From the NCBI GenBank assembly GCA_947584965.1, contig CANPWQ010000007.1:1-56983 (forward strand): 56,983 nt of DNA. The letters are read 5' to 3'. The DNA is from Candidatus Gastranaerophilales bacterium (GTDB lineage: Bacteria > Cyanobacteriota > Vampirovibrionia > Gastranaerophilales > Gastranaerophilaceae). The first letter of the stretch is position 1. Every line of letters starts with the position of its first letter. Below are positions 26,236 to 33,881 of the stretch, piece by piece. Both the position numbers and the translations under genes were made by a program. The notes under the pieces are model-generated. The model was not told where the DNA came from. It was given only the letters and a program-made list of their open reading frames with translations, and ran no database searches.

Positions 26236-27361
26236 TATTATCTCCTTTAATATGATTGTTTAGAAAACTCCCGATTATTTTGCTTTGAACATCGTATTCA
26301 AGCAAAAATGCGTCATGTCCGCAGGGGGATTTTATTTCGCAATATGAAACATCTTTATTTAATCGCATTAAAGTATTTACGATTTCTTTTGCCTGTGATG
26401 AGGGAAACAGCCAATCGGAGTCAAAGGAAATAATAAGGAACTTTGATTTAGTGAGTTTAAAGGCATTTTCAAGCGAGCCGTATTTATTTTCAAGGTCGAA
26501 ATAATCAACAGCTTTAGTTATGTACAGGTAGCTGTTTGCGTCAAATCTGTCGACAAAAATTTCACCTTGGTGTTTTAAATAGCTCTCCACCTGAAAATCT
26601 ATATCAAAATTAAAATCATAATGCTCTTTATTTTGAAGCCTTCTTCCGAATTTATTATACATGGCTTCTTCACAAAGATAGGTAATATGACCAATCATTC
26701 TGGCAATAGATAAGCCTCTGTCGGGTTTAATTTCTTTATCATAATAATCGCCGCTATTCCAAGCGGGGTCTGAAATTATAGAGTTCCTTCCGACTGCATT
26801 GAAAGCTATTGCTTGCGGTGATAATTTAGAGGTAGTTGCAATTAATATTGCTGATTTTACAAAATCGGGATATGTAATTGAAAACTGCATTGCCTGCATA
26901 CCGCCCATTGAACCGCCTGCAACGGAATACAAACTTTTAACTCCGAGATAATCAAGAACTTTTTTTTGAATTTTTATTGTATCTTCAATAGTAAAAACGG
27001 GGAATGTTATTCCGTAAGGCTTACCTGTATTCGGATTAATGCTTGATGGTCCCGTTGTTCCGCTGCAGCCTCCAAAAATATTTGTGCAAACTACAAAATA
27101 CTTATTGGTATCAAATGGTTTATCAGGACCTATTAGCTCATCCCACCAGCCTGCTTTCTTATCATCTTTGCTTTTATATCCTGCGGCGTGAGCGTCGCCT
27201 GTCAATGCGTGAATTATTAAAATTGCGTTATCTGCATTTTGGTTAAGAGTTCCGTATGTTTCATAAGCAACGGTGACGGGTGAAAATTCAACTCCGCTTT
27301 CAAGTTTAATATTTTCATCTATTGTATAATATTGAGTTTTAACAATTCCTATGCTGTTCAT
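26228..27361 (-). CDS. metX: Homoserine O-acetyltransferase (MetX)
   Basis: 377 residues, normal for MetX. The alpha/beta-hydrolase triad is visible: nucleophile Ser151 in AGGSMGGMQAMQF, Asp in ISFDSDWLFP and His in CGHDAFLLEY. The N-terminal NAILIIHALTGDAHA and GPSSINPNTGKPYG blocks are typical. It acylates homoserine, giving the substrate for MetY. Whether it uses acetyl- or succinyl-CoA cannot be decided from fold alone. It overlaps metY by 4 bases and metW by 8. Confidence 0.93.
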   Translation of the reverse strand: MNSIGIVKTQYYTIDENIKLESGVEFSPVTVAYETYGTLNQNADNAILIIHALTGDAHAAGYKSKDDKKAGWWDELIGPDKPFDTNKYFVVCTNIFGGCSGTTGPSSINPNTGKPYGITFPVFTIEDTIKIQKKVLDYLGVKSLYSVAGGSMGGMQAMQFSITYPDFVKSAILIATTSKLSPQAIAFNAVGRNSIISDPAWNSGDYYDKEIKPDRGLSIARMIGHITYLCEEAMYNKFGRRLQNKEHYDFNFDIDFQVESYLKHQGEIFVDRFDANSYLYITKAVDYFDLENKYGSLENAFKLTKSKFLIISFDSDWLFPSSQAKEIVNTLMRLNKDVSYCEIKSPCGHDAFLLEYDVQSKIIGSFLNNHIKGDNNG

Positions 27362-28623
27362 TTTCTTGATATTTCTATTGCATTATCAATGTCTTCTATA
27401 ATGTCGTCAATATTTTCAAGCCCGATAGAAGCGCGCATATAATCATTTGTAATGCCTGCTTTTATTTTTTGCTCATCAGAAAGCTGTCTGTGGGTTGTTC
27501 CTGCGGGATATGTAATAATAGAGCGTACATCACCCAGATTAGTTGCGTGAATAAATAATTTTAATGCCTCTATAAATTTTGTTCCGTCGCCGTCTACTCC
27601 AAAACCTATCAATGAAGAAGCACCTTTGGGTAAATATTTTTTCGCAAGCTCAAAATCTTTACTGCTTTTTAAGAGCGGGTATGTGACAAAATTTATATGA
27701 GGGTGATTTTGTAAGTGTTCGGCAAGTTTTAGTGCATTTTCGCAGTGCCTGTCCATTCTAACATGCAATGTTTCAAGTCCTAACATCGTTAAATAAGCGT
27801 TAAACGGACTCATACAGCAGCCTAAATCTCTTATTAAATGAGTTCTGCATTTTGCTATGTATGCGGCATTTTTAAACGCCTCCGTGTATATTATGCCGTG
27901 GTAGCTTTCATCGGGAGTAGTGAGCATTTTAAATTTGTCATTGTTTTCCCAATGGAATTTACCGCTGTCAACAATAACACCTCCCATTGCATTGCCGTGT
28001 CCCGATAAATATTTTGTTGTGGAGTGAACTATAATATCCGCTCCATATTCAATCGGTCTTAAAAGATATGGTGTTGCTACCGTATTATCAATAATTAAAG
28101 GAATTTCGTGTTTATGAGCCAATTTTGCCAAATTTTCAATATCTGCAACTTTTATGCTCGGATTGCCTATGGATTCCGCATATATACATTTAGTTTTATC
28201 GGTTATTGCTTTTTCGTAGTCTTCAAGATTATCCGTATTTATGAATTTTACGTTTATTCCCATTTGTTTAAATGTTTTTGCAAATAAATTATATGTTCCG
28301 CCGTATATTTTTGCGGATGTAACAATTTCATCTCCGCACTCTGCTATATTTAATATAGCGATTAGTATTGCCGATTGCCCCGAAGATACGCTTAATGCCC
28401 CTACACCGCCTTCCAGCATTGCAATTCTTTTTTCAATCATTTCGCAAGACGGGTTTGTTAATCTTGAATATATGTCGCCCTCTACTTTTAAATCAAACAG
28501 ATTAACTGCGTGTTCTACGCTGTCAAAGCTGTATGCCGTTGTTGCATATATCGGCATTGATATGGCATGATTTTGTTTTTTTAAATCCGTAAATCCTTGT
28601 GTAGCTATTGTTTCAAATTTCAT
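27358..28623 (-). CDS. metY: O-acetylhomoserine sulfhydrylase (MetY)
   Basis: 421 residues, fold-type I PLP enzyme of the Cys/Met metabolism family. PLP lysine Lys204 lies in VHSTTKYLSGHGNAMGG. SSGQSAILIAILN binds the phosphate and IIDNTVATPYLLRPIEYGADI precedes the lysine. The length of about 420 residues and the GVIVDSGKF insertion fit MetY rather than MetB/MetC. It makes homocysteine from O-acylhomoserine and sulfide. It is the first gene of metYXW. A TATAAT -10 (28648-28653 on the - strand) leaves a leader of only about 20 bases, so there is no room for a SAM riboswitch. Confidence 0.92.
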   Translation of the reverse strand: MKFETIATQGFTDLKKQNHAISMPIYATTAYSFDSVEHAVNLFDLKVEGDIYSRLTNPSCEMIEKRIAMLEGGVGALSVSSGQSAILIAILNIAECGDEIVTSAKIYGGTYNLFAKTFKQMGINVKFINTDNLEDYEKAITDKTKCIYAESIGNPSIKVADIENLAKLAHKHEIPLIIDNTVATPYLLRPIEYGADIIVHSTTKYLSGHGNAMGGVIVDSGKFHWENNDKFKMLTTPDESYHGIIYTEAFKNAAYIAKCRTHLIRDLGCCMSPFNAYLTMLGLETLHVRMDRHCENALKLAEHLQNHPHINFVTYPLLKSSKDFELAKKYLPKGASSLIGFGVDGDGTKFIEALKLFIHATNLGDVRSIITYPAGTTHRQLSDEQKIKAGITNDYMRASIGLENIDDIIEDIDNAIEISRK

Positions 28624-28647
28624 AATTATCTCTTATCCTTTTTATTT

Positions 28648-28653
28648 ATTATA
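28648..28653 (-). promoter_or_regulatory. -10 element of metYXW
   Basis: Perfect TATAAT on the - strand, 24 bases before the metY ATG. The -35 region is weak (TTATGC or TATGCA). Confidence 0.45.
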
Positions 28654-28669
28654 ATCTATAGCTTACCAC

Positions 28670-28697
28670 TTGCATAATTATTTTTAAATGTTATTAT
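28670..28697 (+). promoter_or_regulatory. Promoter of the His-leader transcript
   Basis: TTGCAT (28670-28675), a 16-base spacer and TATTAT (28692-28697). It predicts transcription from about 28704, about 17 bases before the leader-peptide ATG. Confidence 0.4.
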
Positions 28698-28703
28698 TAA
28701 TTT

Positions 28704-28852
28704 GAAATAGGGAAGTAAAAATGTTAAATATAGTTTTAAAACATCATCATTGCCATAGCAACCTAAAAAGGCTGTTGAATTGGTAATGCGGTTTTAAAAT
28801 TTTTTCAATTCTTACAAAACGGTCTTTTTAGGTAGAAAAAACCGTTTTTTTG
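28704..28852 (+). promoter_or_regulatory. Transcription attenuator (antiterminator/terminator) after the His leader
   Basis: Antiterminator: ACCTAAAAAG (28761-28770) pairs perfectly with CTTTTTAGGT (28824-28833), and inside it GAATTG (28777-28782) pairs with CAATTC (28806-28811). Terminator: AAAACGGT (28816-28823) pairs with ACCGTTTT (28841-28848), with a further TTTT/AAAA pair in the loop and a T-run to 28851. A ribosome reaching the stop codon (28784) would cover 28761-28782 and free the terminator. A ribosome held at His codons 8-9 would leave these segments free to form the antiterminator. The order is that of classical attenuation. Confidence 0.65.
28721..28786 (+). CDS. Leader peptide rich in histidine codons (21 residues)
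   Basis: ATG 28721 follows AGGGAAG at good spacing and opens a 21-codon frame ending in TAA. Codons 7-12 read K-H-H-H-C-H: four of five consecutive codons (8, 9, 10 and 12) are CAT. This closely resembles the his-operon leader peptide (K followed by a histidine run). It lies upstream of a terminator and an alternative pairing, as in amino-acid attenuators. The gene controlled is the membrane protein at 28877, not a biosynthetic gene. Confidence 0.7.
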   Translation: MLNIVLKHHHCHSNLKRLLNW

Positions 28853-28876
28853 TACTTATGGAATTGGAGAAAAATA

Positions 28877-30142
28877 ATGTTAACATCTATTATATCGGCT
28901 ATCGGCAACAACAACAGTATATATCCTTTATTAATAAGAGATTGCGGAATAGAAAATCCTGTTAAAGTCGCAATGACTTATAAACAAAATAAATCTGATA
29001 AATATATTGCCAGAAATGCGGTAAGGGAAAGAATTATTGATGAATACGCTACATCTGCGGTTTGGCTTGGCGGTATTCCTTTAGTAGAAAAAATTTGTAA
29101 TAAATTTATAAGTAAAAAAGGTTTTAATCCAAATATAAGTAGTGAGCTTTTAAACGGAGATACTTTTCAGAATATTACGGCAAATATTGAACAGTTTAAA
29201 ACGAAAGCTCCTGATGCGGTTAAAGATTTAATAAAAATAAGAGATAATCAAAAGTTATATCAAAAGTTAAGCGGAGCAAAACTGCTTGCTTCAATTGCCA
29301 TTCCGACATTAATTATGGGATTTGTTCTTCCGAAATTAAATTTTGGAATTACAAAAAAAATTATGAAAAACAATTTAAAAGAAATGGTTATTCCAAAAAA
29401 TCAAGTTACATTTGAAGAATTTGATAAAAAAATAAAAAGAAAAAATAATCCTTCCTTTGGTTTAAATCCGTTTTCAGCGCTGAATAATTTAACAACGGTA
29501 CAAAAAATGGCTGTAACTGATTTAGGGCTTAGTGCGGGCAGAATATCTACCGCAAGAAATAAGAATGAGGCTTTTGACAATGCCGTTAAAATGACGGGAA
29601 TGATTTATTTAAATTATATTGCTCCTAAACAGACAGCAAAACTTTTTGATAAATTGACAAAGAAAATATTTAAGTTAAATGTTAATTTAGACCCTGTTGT
29701 TTTTTGTGATAAAGAATTTATCAATGCAGTTAAGAATAAATCACTTCAATTTCCCATGTCTGATAGTCCTCAAGACGTTTTAAAATTTATTGATTTAAAC
29801 CCTGAAGCGGTTATAACAAAACTGGCGGCAAAAACTAAATTAATAAAGATGTATGACTCAACAACAAGAGACCCCCGAAAATACGTAAGTATAAAGGACT
29901 TAAATGAATTTATTAAAAATATTAAAGATTTTAGCGAGAGTGCAATAAATTCAGGCAGGATTGATGAGTTTGCCAGAAAGGCAAAAACTGCAAAATGTTT
30001 AAATATAGTGGCAAATGTAGCATTAAGTTCATTCCTTTTGGCATTTTGTCTGCCTAAAGTTCAGTTTTTTATCAGAAAAATGGTGACAAAAAGTAAACTT
30101 GAACCGGGATTAGTGCAAAATCAGCGTGATGAAAAGGTATAA
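28877..30142 (+). CDS. Two-TM protein of unknown function, histidine-free, under the His attenuator
   Basis: 421 residues from ATG 28877, with GGAG 28865-28868 at spacing 8; an earlier in-frame TTG at 28850 falls inside the terminator T-run. Two hydrophobic segments share a motif: about 135-153 (SIAIPTLIMGFVLPKLNFG) and about 374-394 (ANVALSSFLLAFCLPKVQFF). This suggests an internal duplication. A P-S-F-G motif sits near residue 192. The protein contains no histidine at all but does contain Cys and Trp. I recognise no family; it looks lineage-specific. Its stop lies inside the convergent MFS gene (22-base overlap). Confidence 0.7.
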   Translation: MLTSIISAIGNNNSIYPLLIRDCGIENPVKVAMTYKQNKSDKYIARNAVRERIIDEYATSAVWLGGIPLVEKICNKFISKKGFNPNISSELLNGDTFQNITANIEQFKTKAPDAVKDLIKIRDNQKLYQKLSGAKLLASIAIPTLIMGFVLPKLNFGITKKIMKNNLKEMVIPKNQVTFEEFDKKIKRKNNPSFGLNPFSALNNLTTVQKMAVTDLGLSAGRISTARNKNEAFDNAVKMTGMIYLNYIAPKQTAKLFDKLTKKIFKLNVNLDPVVFCDKEFINAVKNKSLQFPMSDSPQDVLKFIDLNPEAVITKLAAKTKLIKMYDSTTRDPRKYVSIKDLNEFIKNIKDFSESAINSGRIDEFARKAKTAKCLNIVANVALSSFLLAFCLPKVQFFIRKMVTKSKLEPGLVQNQRDEKV

Positions 30143-31344
30143 GAATAATTTCTTAATCTTATAAAAAAGTAAATGCTTATTATACATAAAATTGCACCAA
30201 GAACGGTTAATGCTTTAGAAATTCCGACTGCGTGAGTAAATGAGCCTGCAAAAAAATTACTTATCGATACTGTTCCCATGTAGCATATTGAATGTATACT
30301 CATAACACGGCCTCTGATATCATCATCAACAACGGTTTGAATTAATGTATTAATGCTTGTTAAAGTTCCTATTGTTCCTATTCCGACTAATAACATTGCA
30401 AACATAGCGATTGATAAAATGTTAGTATGCCCGAGAATAATAAATCCTGCACCGAATAAAAATACGGCGATATTTAAAATTAATTTTAATCCTTTAATGC
30501 TTGATTTCGCTGCTAAAAACAAAGAAACCGCAATTGCGCCTATTCCTGCTATGCTCATAAGGAAACCTAATGTATCAGCGTTTTTGTGCATAACATCTGC
30601 CGTGTATATAGGCATTAACATAGGATATGTCATCCCGAGGAAACTGAAAAGCGCAATATATGACATTAATACCCCGATTTTTGGCGTATTCAATATGTAA
30701 TTTATCCCCTCTTTCAATCCCTCTGAGACTGTTTCATTTTTTATTTTTTCATCTTTTATTTCATTAATTTTCATACGTTTTACAAGAATATTAATCGGAA
30801 TAAAACACAAAAAGTTAATTAAAAAACAATAGCCCGCGCCGATTGTAGAAATAACAATCCCTGCGATGGCAGGACCGAGAAGTCTTGCGGCATTAAAACA
30901 AGTTGCATTAAGTGCAATGGCATTGTTTAAATCTTTTTTATCATCAACAAGCAGGATAAACATAGACTGCCTTAGGGGGCTGTCTATTGCCGCAATAATA
31001 TTTAAAAATACACCCAAAACGGCAATGCTCCATATCGGGTAATGATTTGTTAAAACCATTACCGACATTATAAAAGCCTGCAGTGCAAATAAATTTTGTA
31101 TTATTATTAATAACTTTTGTTTATCAAATTTATCTATTATAACGCCTGCAAATGGAGTAATTAAAAATAAAGGCAGAGCGCTTAAAAACATTATTGAACC
31201 CATTACAAAAGCTGATTTTGTAATATCATAAACAAGCCAGCTGATTGCAACATTTTGAGTCCAGATTCCTATTTGTGCAACCATTAATCCGGGGAAAAAT
31301 AATTGAAAATTTTTATATTTTAATGCTCTAAAAATTGATTTCAT
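30121..31344 (-). CDS. MFS transporter, EntS-like (MFS_3) branch
   Basis: 407 residues with 12 predicted membrane segments. The N-terminus FRALKYKNFQLFFPGLMVAQIGIWTQNVAISWLVYDIT and the signature loop PFAGVIIDKFDKQKLL belong to the enterobactin-exporter-like branch of the major facilitator family. DSPLRQSMFILLV and ARLLGPAIAGIVI are also typical. It probably exports a small molecule or drug. It is a single gene, divergent from ispD with a short 48-base gap. Confidence 0.87.
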   Translation of the reverse strand: MKSIFRALKYKNFQLFFPGLMVAQIGIWTQNVAISWLVYDITKSAFVMGSIMFLSALPLFLITPFAGVIIDKFDKQKLLIIIQNLFALQAFIMSVMVLTNHYPIWSIAVLGVFLNIIAAIDSPLRQSMFILLVDDKKDLNNAIALNATCFNAARLLGPAIAGIVISTIGAGYCFLINFLCFIPINILVKRMKINEIKDEKIKNETVSEGLKEGINYILNTPKIGVLMSYIALFSFLGMTYPMLMPIYTADVMHKNADTLGFLMSIAGIGAIAVSLFLAAKSSIKGLKLILNIAVFLFGAGFIILGHTNILSIAMFAMLLVGIGTIGTLTSINTLIQTVVDDDIRGRVMSIHSICYMGTVSISNFFAGSFTHAVGISKALTVLGAILCIISIYFFIRLRNYSYTFSSR

Positions 31345-31392
31345 AATATTAATGTTATCATAAATAATAAGTTAATAATAAAAGGAAACAAT

Positions 31393-32085
31393 ATGAAATC
31401 ATACGCACTTATTCTTGCCTCAGGGAAAGGAAAAAGATATGGAACGGATACCCCAAAACAATTTATAAAAATTATGGGAAAAACAATACTTGAGCATTCA
31501 ATTGAAGCATTTGAAAAAAATCCTTTAATTGATGAAATAACAGTAGTTATCACTCCCGAATATAAAATGCAGGCGGAGGATATAATTAAAAACAATAATT
31601 ATAAAAAAGTAAAAAATATTATAAATGGCGGAATTGAGCGTAAAGACAGTTCATATCTGGGTGTTATGTCAATTGCAGAGAATTGCAAAGAAGAAGTAAA
31701 TGTTTTAATTCACGATTGCGCAAGACCGCTTGTTTCTCAAAATATAATATCAAACTGCATAGAAGCATTAAAAAATCATGAAGCAGTCAATGTGGCTGTT
31801 CCTTTAACTGATACTGTTTTTAAAATAAATGATAATCATATTGATAAATTATTAAACCGTGCCGAATTAATGAGGAGCCAAACCCCACAGTGTTTTAGGC
31901 TTTCTCTTATAAAAAAAGCGCACGAACTTTCAAAAAACGATAAGGATTTTACCGATGACTGCGCATTAGTTGTTAAACACAATATGGCAGAAGTTTTTGT
32001 TATAAATGGTGATATTGAAAATATTAAAATAACTTATCCTATAGATTATTTTATTGCGGAAAAGTTATTTCAAAACGGGAAATAA
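31393..32085 (+). CDS. ispD: 2-C-methyl-D-erythritol 4-phosphate cytidylyltransferase (IspD/TarI family)
   Basis: 230 residues from ATG 31393 behind AAGGA. The nucleotide-binding ALILASGKGKRYGTDTPKQF carries the Arg and Lys of the CTP site. ERKDSSYLGV, VLIHDCARPLVS and RSQTPQCFRLSLIKKAHE complete the IspD pattern. It makes CDP-methylerythritol in the MEP isoprenoid pathway. TarI (ribitol-5-phosphate cytidylyltransferase) is a close relative. No tar-like gene is nearby, so IspD is preferred, with some doubt because other MEP genes are not in the window. Confidence 0.8.
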   Translation: MKSYALILASGKGKRYGTDTPKQFIKIMGKTILEHSIEAFEKNPLIDEITVVITPEYKMQAEDIIKNNNYKKVKNIINGGIERKDSSYLGVMSIAENCKEEVNVLIHDCARPLVSQNIISNCIEALKNHEAVNVAVPLTDTVFKINDNHIDKLLNRAELMRSQTPQCFRLSLIKKAHELSKNDKDFTDDCALVVKHNMAEVFVINGDIENIKITYPIDYFIAEKLFQNGK

Positions 32086-32086
32086 A

Positions 32087-33256
32087 TTATACCATATCAT
32101 CAAGTGCATTATTCATTGCTTCTAATCCGTTTGATACGGATTGATTTGCATATTTTTCAGCAAGTGTGCTTACATTTACGGTAAATTGGTCATAGTCAAA
32201 ATCTTCGGGAGTCGCAAGTATTGTCCCTATTTTTTCGGCAAGCAGTCTGTCTAATTGCATTCCCGTCCCTGTTGTTCCTTTATTCCAACCGTATGCACAG
32301 TACTCTGTAATGCTCATTTCTTGCCCGTTTGCCGTAAGCGCGTATCTTATTTTATTTATATCATCATCGGTATATTTTGTACCTAAAAGTTTGTTGAATT
32401 CATTTATTTGATATTCCTCATTATATTCCTTATCAACACCTTTATCTCCGATTTTACTTCCGTTTGTTGATAATAATAAATTTTTAAATGTTCTCCGTAT
32501 CTGCTTTTGTGTATTTTCTTCAGCATTTTTATAAGTATTACTTATCTCGGATAATATTTTGTTACCTTGCGAAAGTAACTCTGAATTGCTTATTCCCGAA
32601 ATACTTACACCAATTTCATTGTGTGAGTTTTTAAGTTCATTTATATACTCATCATAATTTGAAGCTATTGAGTTTAAAACGATAATTGTAGCAATAGCGG
32701 CTTTATCAGGATTAGAATATAAATTGTTGGTAACTCCGTTTTTTGCATTTATCCCATAATCAGTTAAAATCTTTTTTTGTTCTTCGGTTAAAGCAGATCC
32801 GTTAAGAAAATCATATATTTTCATTTGCGTCATGCCTGATGATGCTGACGCTCCGCCTGTCCAAATATCTATTTGTTTTAAAACTTTTCTTAAAAAACCG
32901 CCAAACCCTGTATTTTCACTAACATATCCTTTTTCATGCCCCATTCCCGTTTCTTGACTTGACAGAGCAAGTGCAATACAGGCTAAACTGTCGTATTGTT
33001 CTTCAGTTATATTTAATTTTTCACACAGAGTTGATTTGTTATCTGTAAGTCCGTTTAAAAATTTTGCGCCGTTTTCATCGTCGCTTACGGCTGTTTGATT
33101 ATAAGTTTCATTAAAAGAAGTTCTGTTTTCTTCTGTTTTTTCAGTAGTATAAAGAATACTTATATCTTCAAGATTAATATTTTCCTCTGATTTTTGCGGA
33201 TTAATTACATTCCCGCCTTTGCCATCAGTGATTGTGGTTACATTAGGTTTTATCAT
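32087..33256 (-). CDS. Protein of unknown function with a possible lysozyme-like core
   Basis: 389 residues, no signal peptide, polar Asn/Thr-rich N-terminus. The middle (about 95-160) reads ALALSSQETGMG ... SASSGMTQMKIYDFL. A Glu after a helix followed by a Ser-Gly-x-x-Gln-x-Lys block resembles the E ... SxGxxQ layout of soluble lytic transglycosylases. This is only a weak pattern match. The remainder is helical and charged (NEIGVSISGISNSELLSQG). It may be a cell-wall enzyme exported without a Sec signal, or something else. It is convergent with ispD, with a 1-base gap between stops. Confidence 0.5.
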   Translation of the reverse strand: MIKPNVTTITDGKGGNVINPQKSEENINLEDISILYTTEKTEENRTSFNETYNQTAVSDDENGAKFLNGLTDNKSTLCEKLNITEEQYDSLACIALALSSQETGMGHEKGYVSENTGFGGFLRKVLKQIDIWTGGASASSGMTQMKIYDFLNGSALTEEQKKILTDYGINAKNGVTNNLYSNPDKAAIATIIVLNSIASNYDEYINELKNSHNEIGVSISGISNSELLSQGNKILSEISNTYKNAEENTQKQIRRTFKNLLLSTNGSKIGDKGVDKEYNEEYQINEFNKLLGTKYTDDDINKIRYALTANGQEMSITEYCAYGWNKGTTGTGMQLDRLLAEKIGTILATPEDFDYDQFTVNVSTLAEKYANQSVSNGLEAMNNALDDMV

Positions 33257-33326
33257 AACTATACCTTTAATAATTACATTTTATTAATCGGCATAATTTT
33301 TAATTACTTTAATTTTTTTTGAAATC

Positions 33327-33355
33327 TTGACATAAAACTTTATAAAAATTAGTAT
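33327..33355 (+). promoter_or_regulatory. Promoter of rnhA, predicted to start transcription at the ATG
   Basis: A perfect TTGACA (33327-33332), a 17-base spacer and TAGTAT (33350-33355). The expected +1 is about 33361-33363, and the rnhA ATG is 33362. No Shine-Dalgarno is present (ATTTTTTTATG), so the mRNA is predicted to be leaderless. Confidence 0.55.
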
Positions 33356-33361
33356 TTTTTT

Positions 33362-33841
33362 ATGAATGAAGAAAAATTGCTTGTTGAAATGTATACGGAT
33401 GGAGCCTGCAGCGGTAACCCCGGAAAAGGCGGGTACGGGTGTATATTACGTTATATGGATAAAAATTTAAAATATCATGAAAAGGAGCTTAGTGCAGGCT
33501 ATAAATTAACAACAAATAACCGTATGGAACTTATGGCGGTTATAGTTGGGCTTGAGGCTTTAAAACAGCCGTGTAAAGTAGTTATTTCTTCCGATAGTAA
33601 GTATTTTACCGACGCTTTTAAACAAAATTGGATTGACGGCTGGCAAAAAAATAATTGGAAAACGGCGGCTAAAAAACCTGTAAAAAATGTTGATTTATGG
33701 AAAAGACTATTGATTGCAATGAAACCTCATGATGTAGAAATTGTTTGGATTAAAGGGCATAGCGGGCATGAGTTTAATGAGCGATGTGATAAATTGGCGG
33801 TTAGTGCTGCATCAGGCGAAAATTTATCTGATGATGTTTAG
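33362..33841 (+). CDS. rnhA: Ribonuclease HI
   Basis: 159 residues, normal for bacterial RNase HI. All catalytic residues are visible: Asp13 ([11 protein letters not shown]), Glu56 (NNRMELMAV), Asp78 (SSDSKY) and Asp143 with His133 ([16 protein letters not shown]). The basic handle [20 protein letters not shown] is intact. It degrades the RNA strand of RNA-DNA hybrids in replication and repair. The ATG has no Shine-Dalgarno and coincides with the predicted transcription start. Confidence 0.96.
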   Translation: MNEEKLLVEMYTDGACSGNPGKGGYGCILRYMDKNLKYHEKELSAGYKLTTNNRMELMAVIVGLEALKQPCKVVISSDSKYFTDAFKQNWIDGWQKNNWKTAAKKPVKNVDLWKRLLIAMKPHDVEIVWIKGHSGHEFNERCDKLAVSAASGENLSDDV

Positions 33842-33851
33842 TGAATTTATC

Positions 33852-33860
33852 TGATATAAT
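33852..33860 (+). promoter_or_regulatory. Extended -10 of the serpin-like lipoprotein gene
   Basis: TGATATAAT (33852-33860), a perfect extended -10 just after the rnhA stop and 21 bases before ATG 33882, which has AAGGAG. No good -35 is seen, as is common with extended -10 promoters. Confidence 0.5.
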
Positions 33861-33881
33861 GTTTAAAAAGGAGAAATTATA

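Noticed and set aside
28624-28720. SAM riboswitch or T-box before metY
   Set aside because: The TATAAT at 28648-28653 leaves about 20 bases of leader; no room for either.
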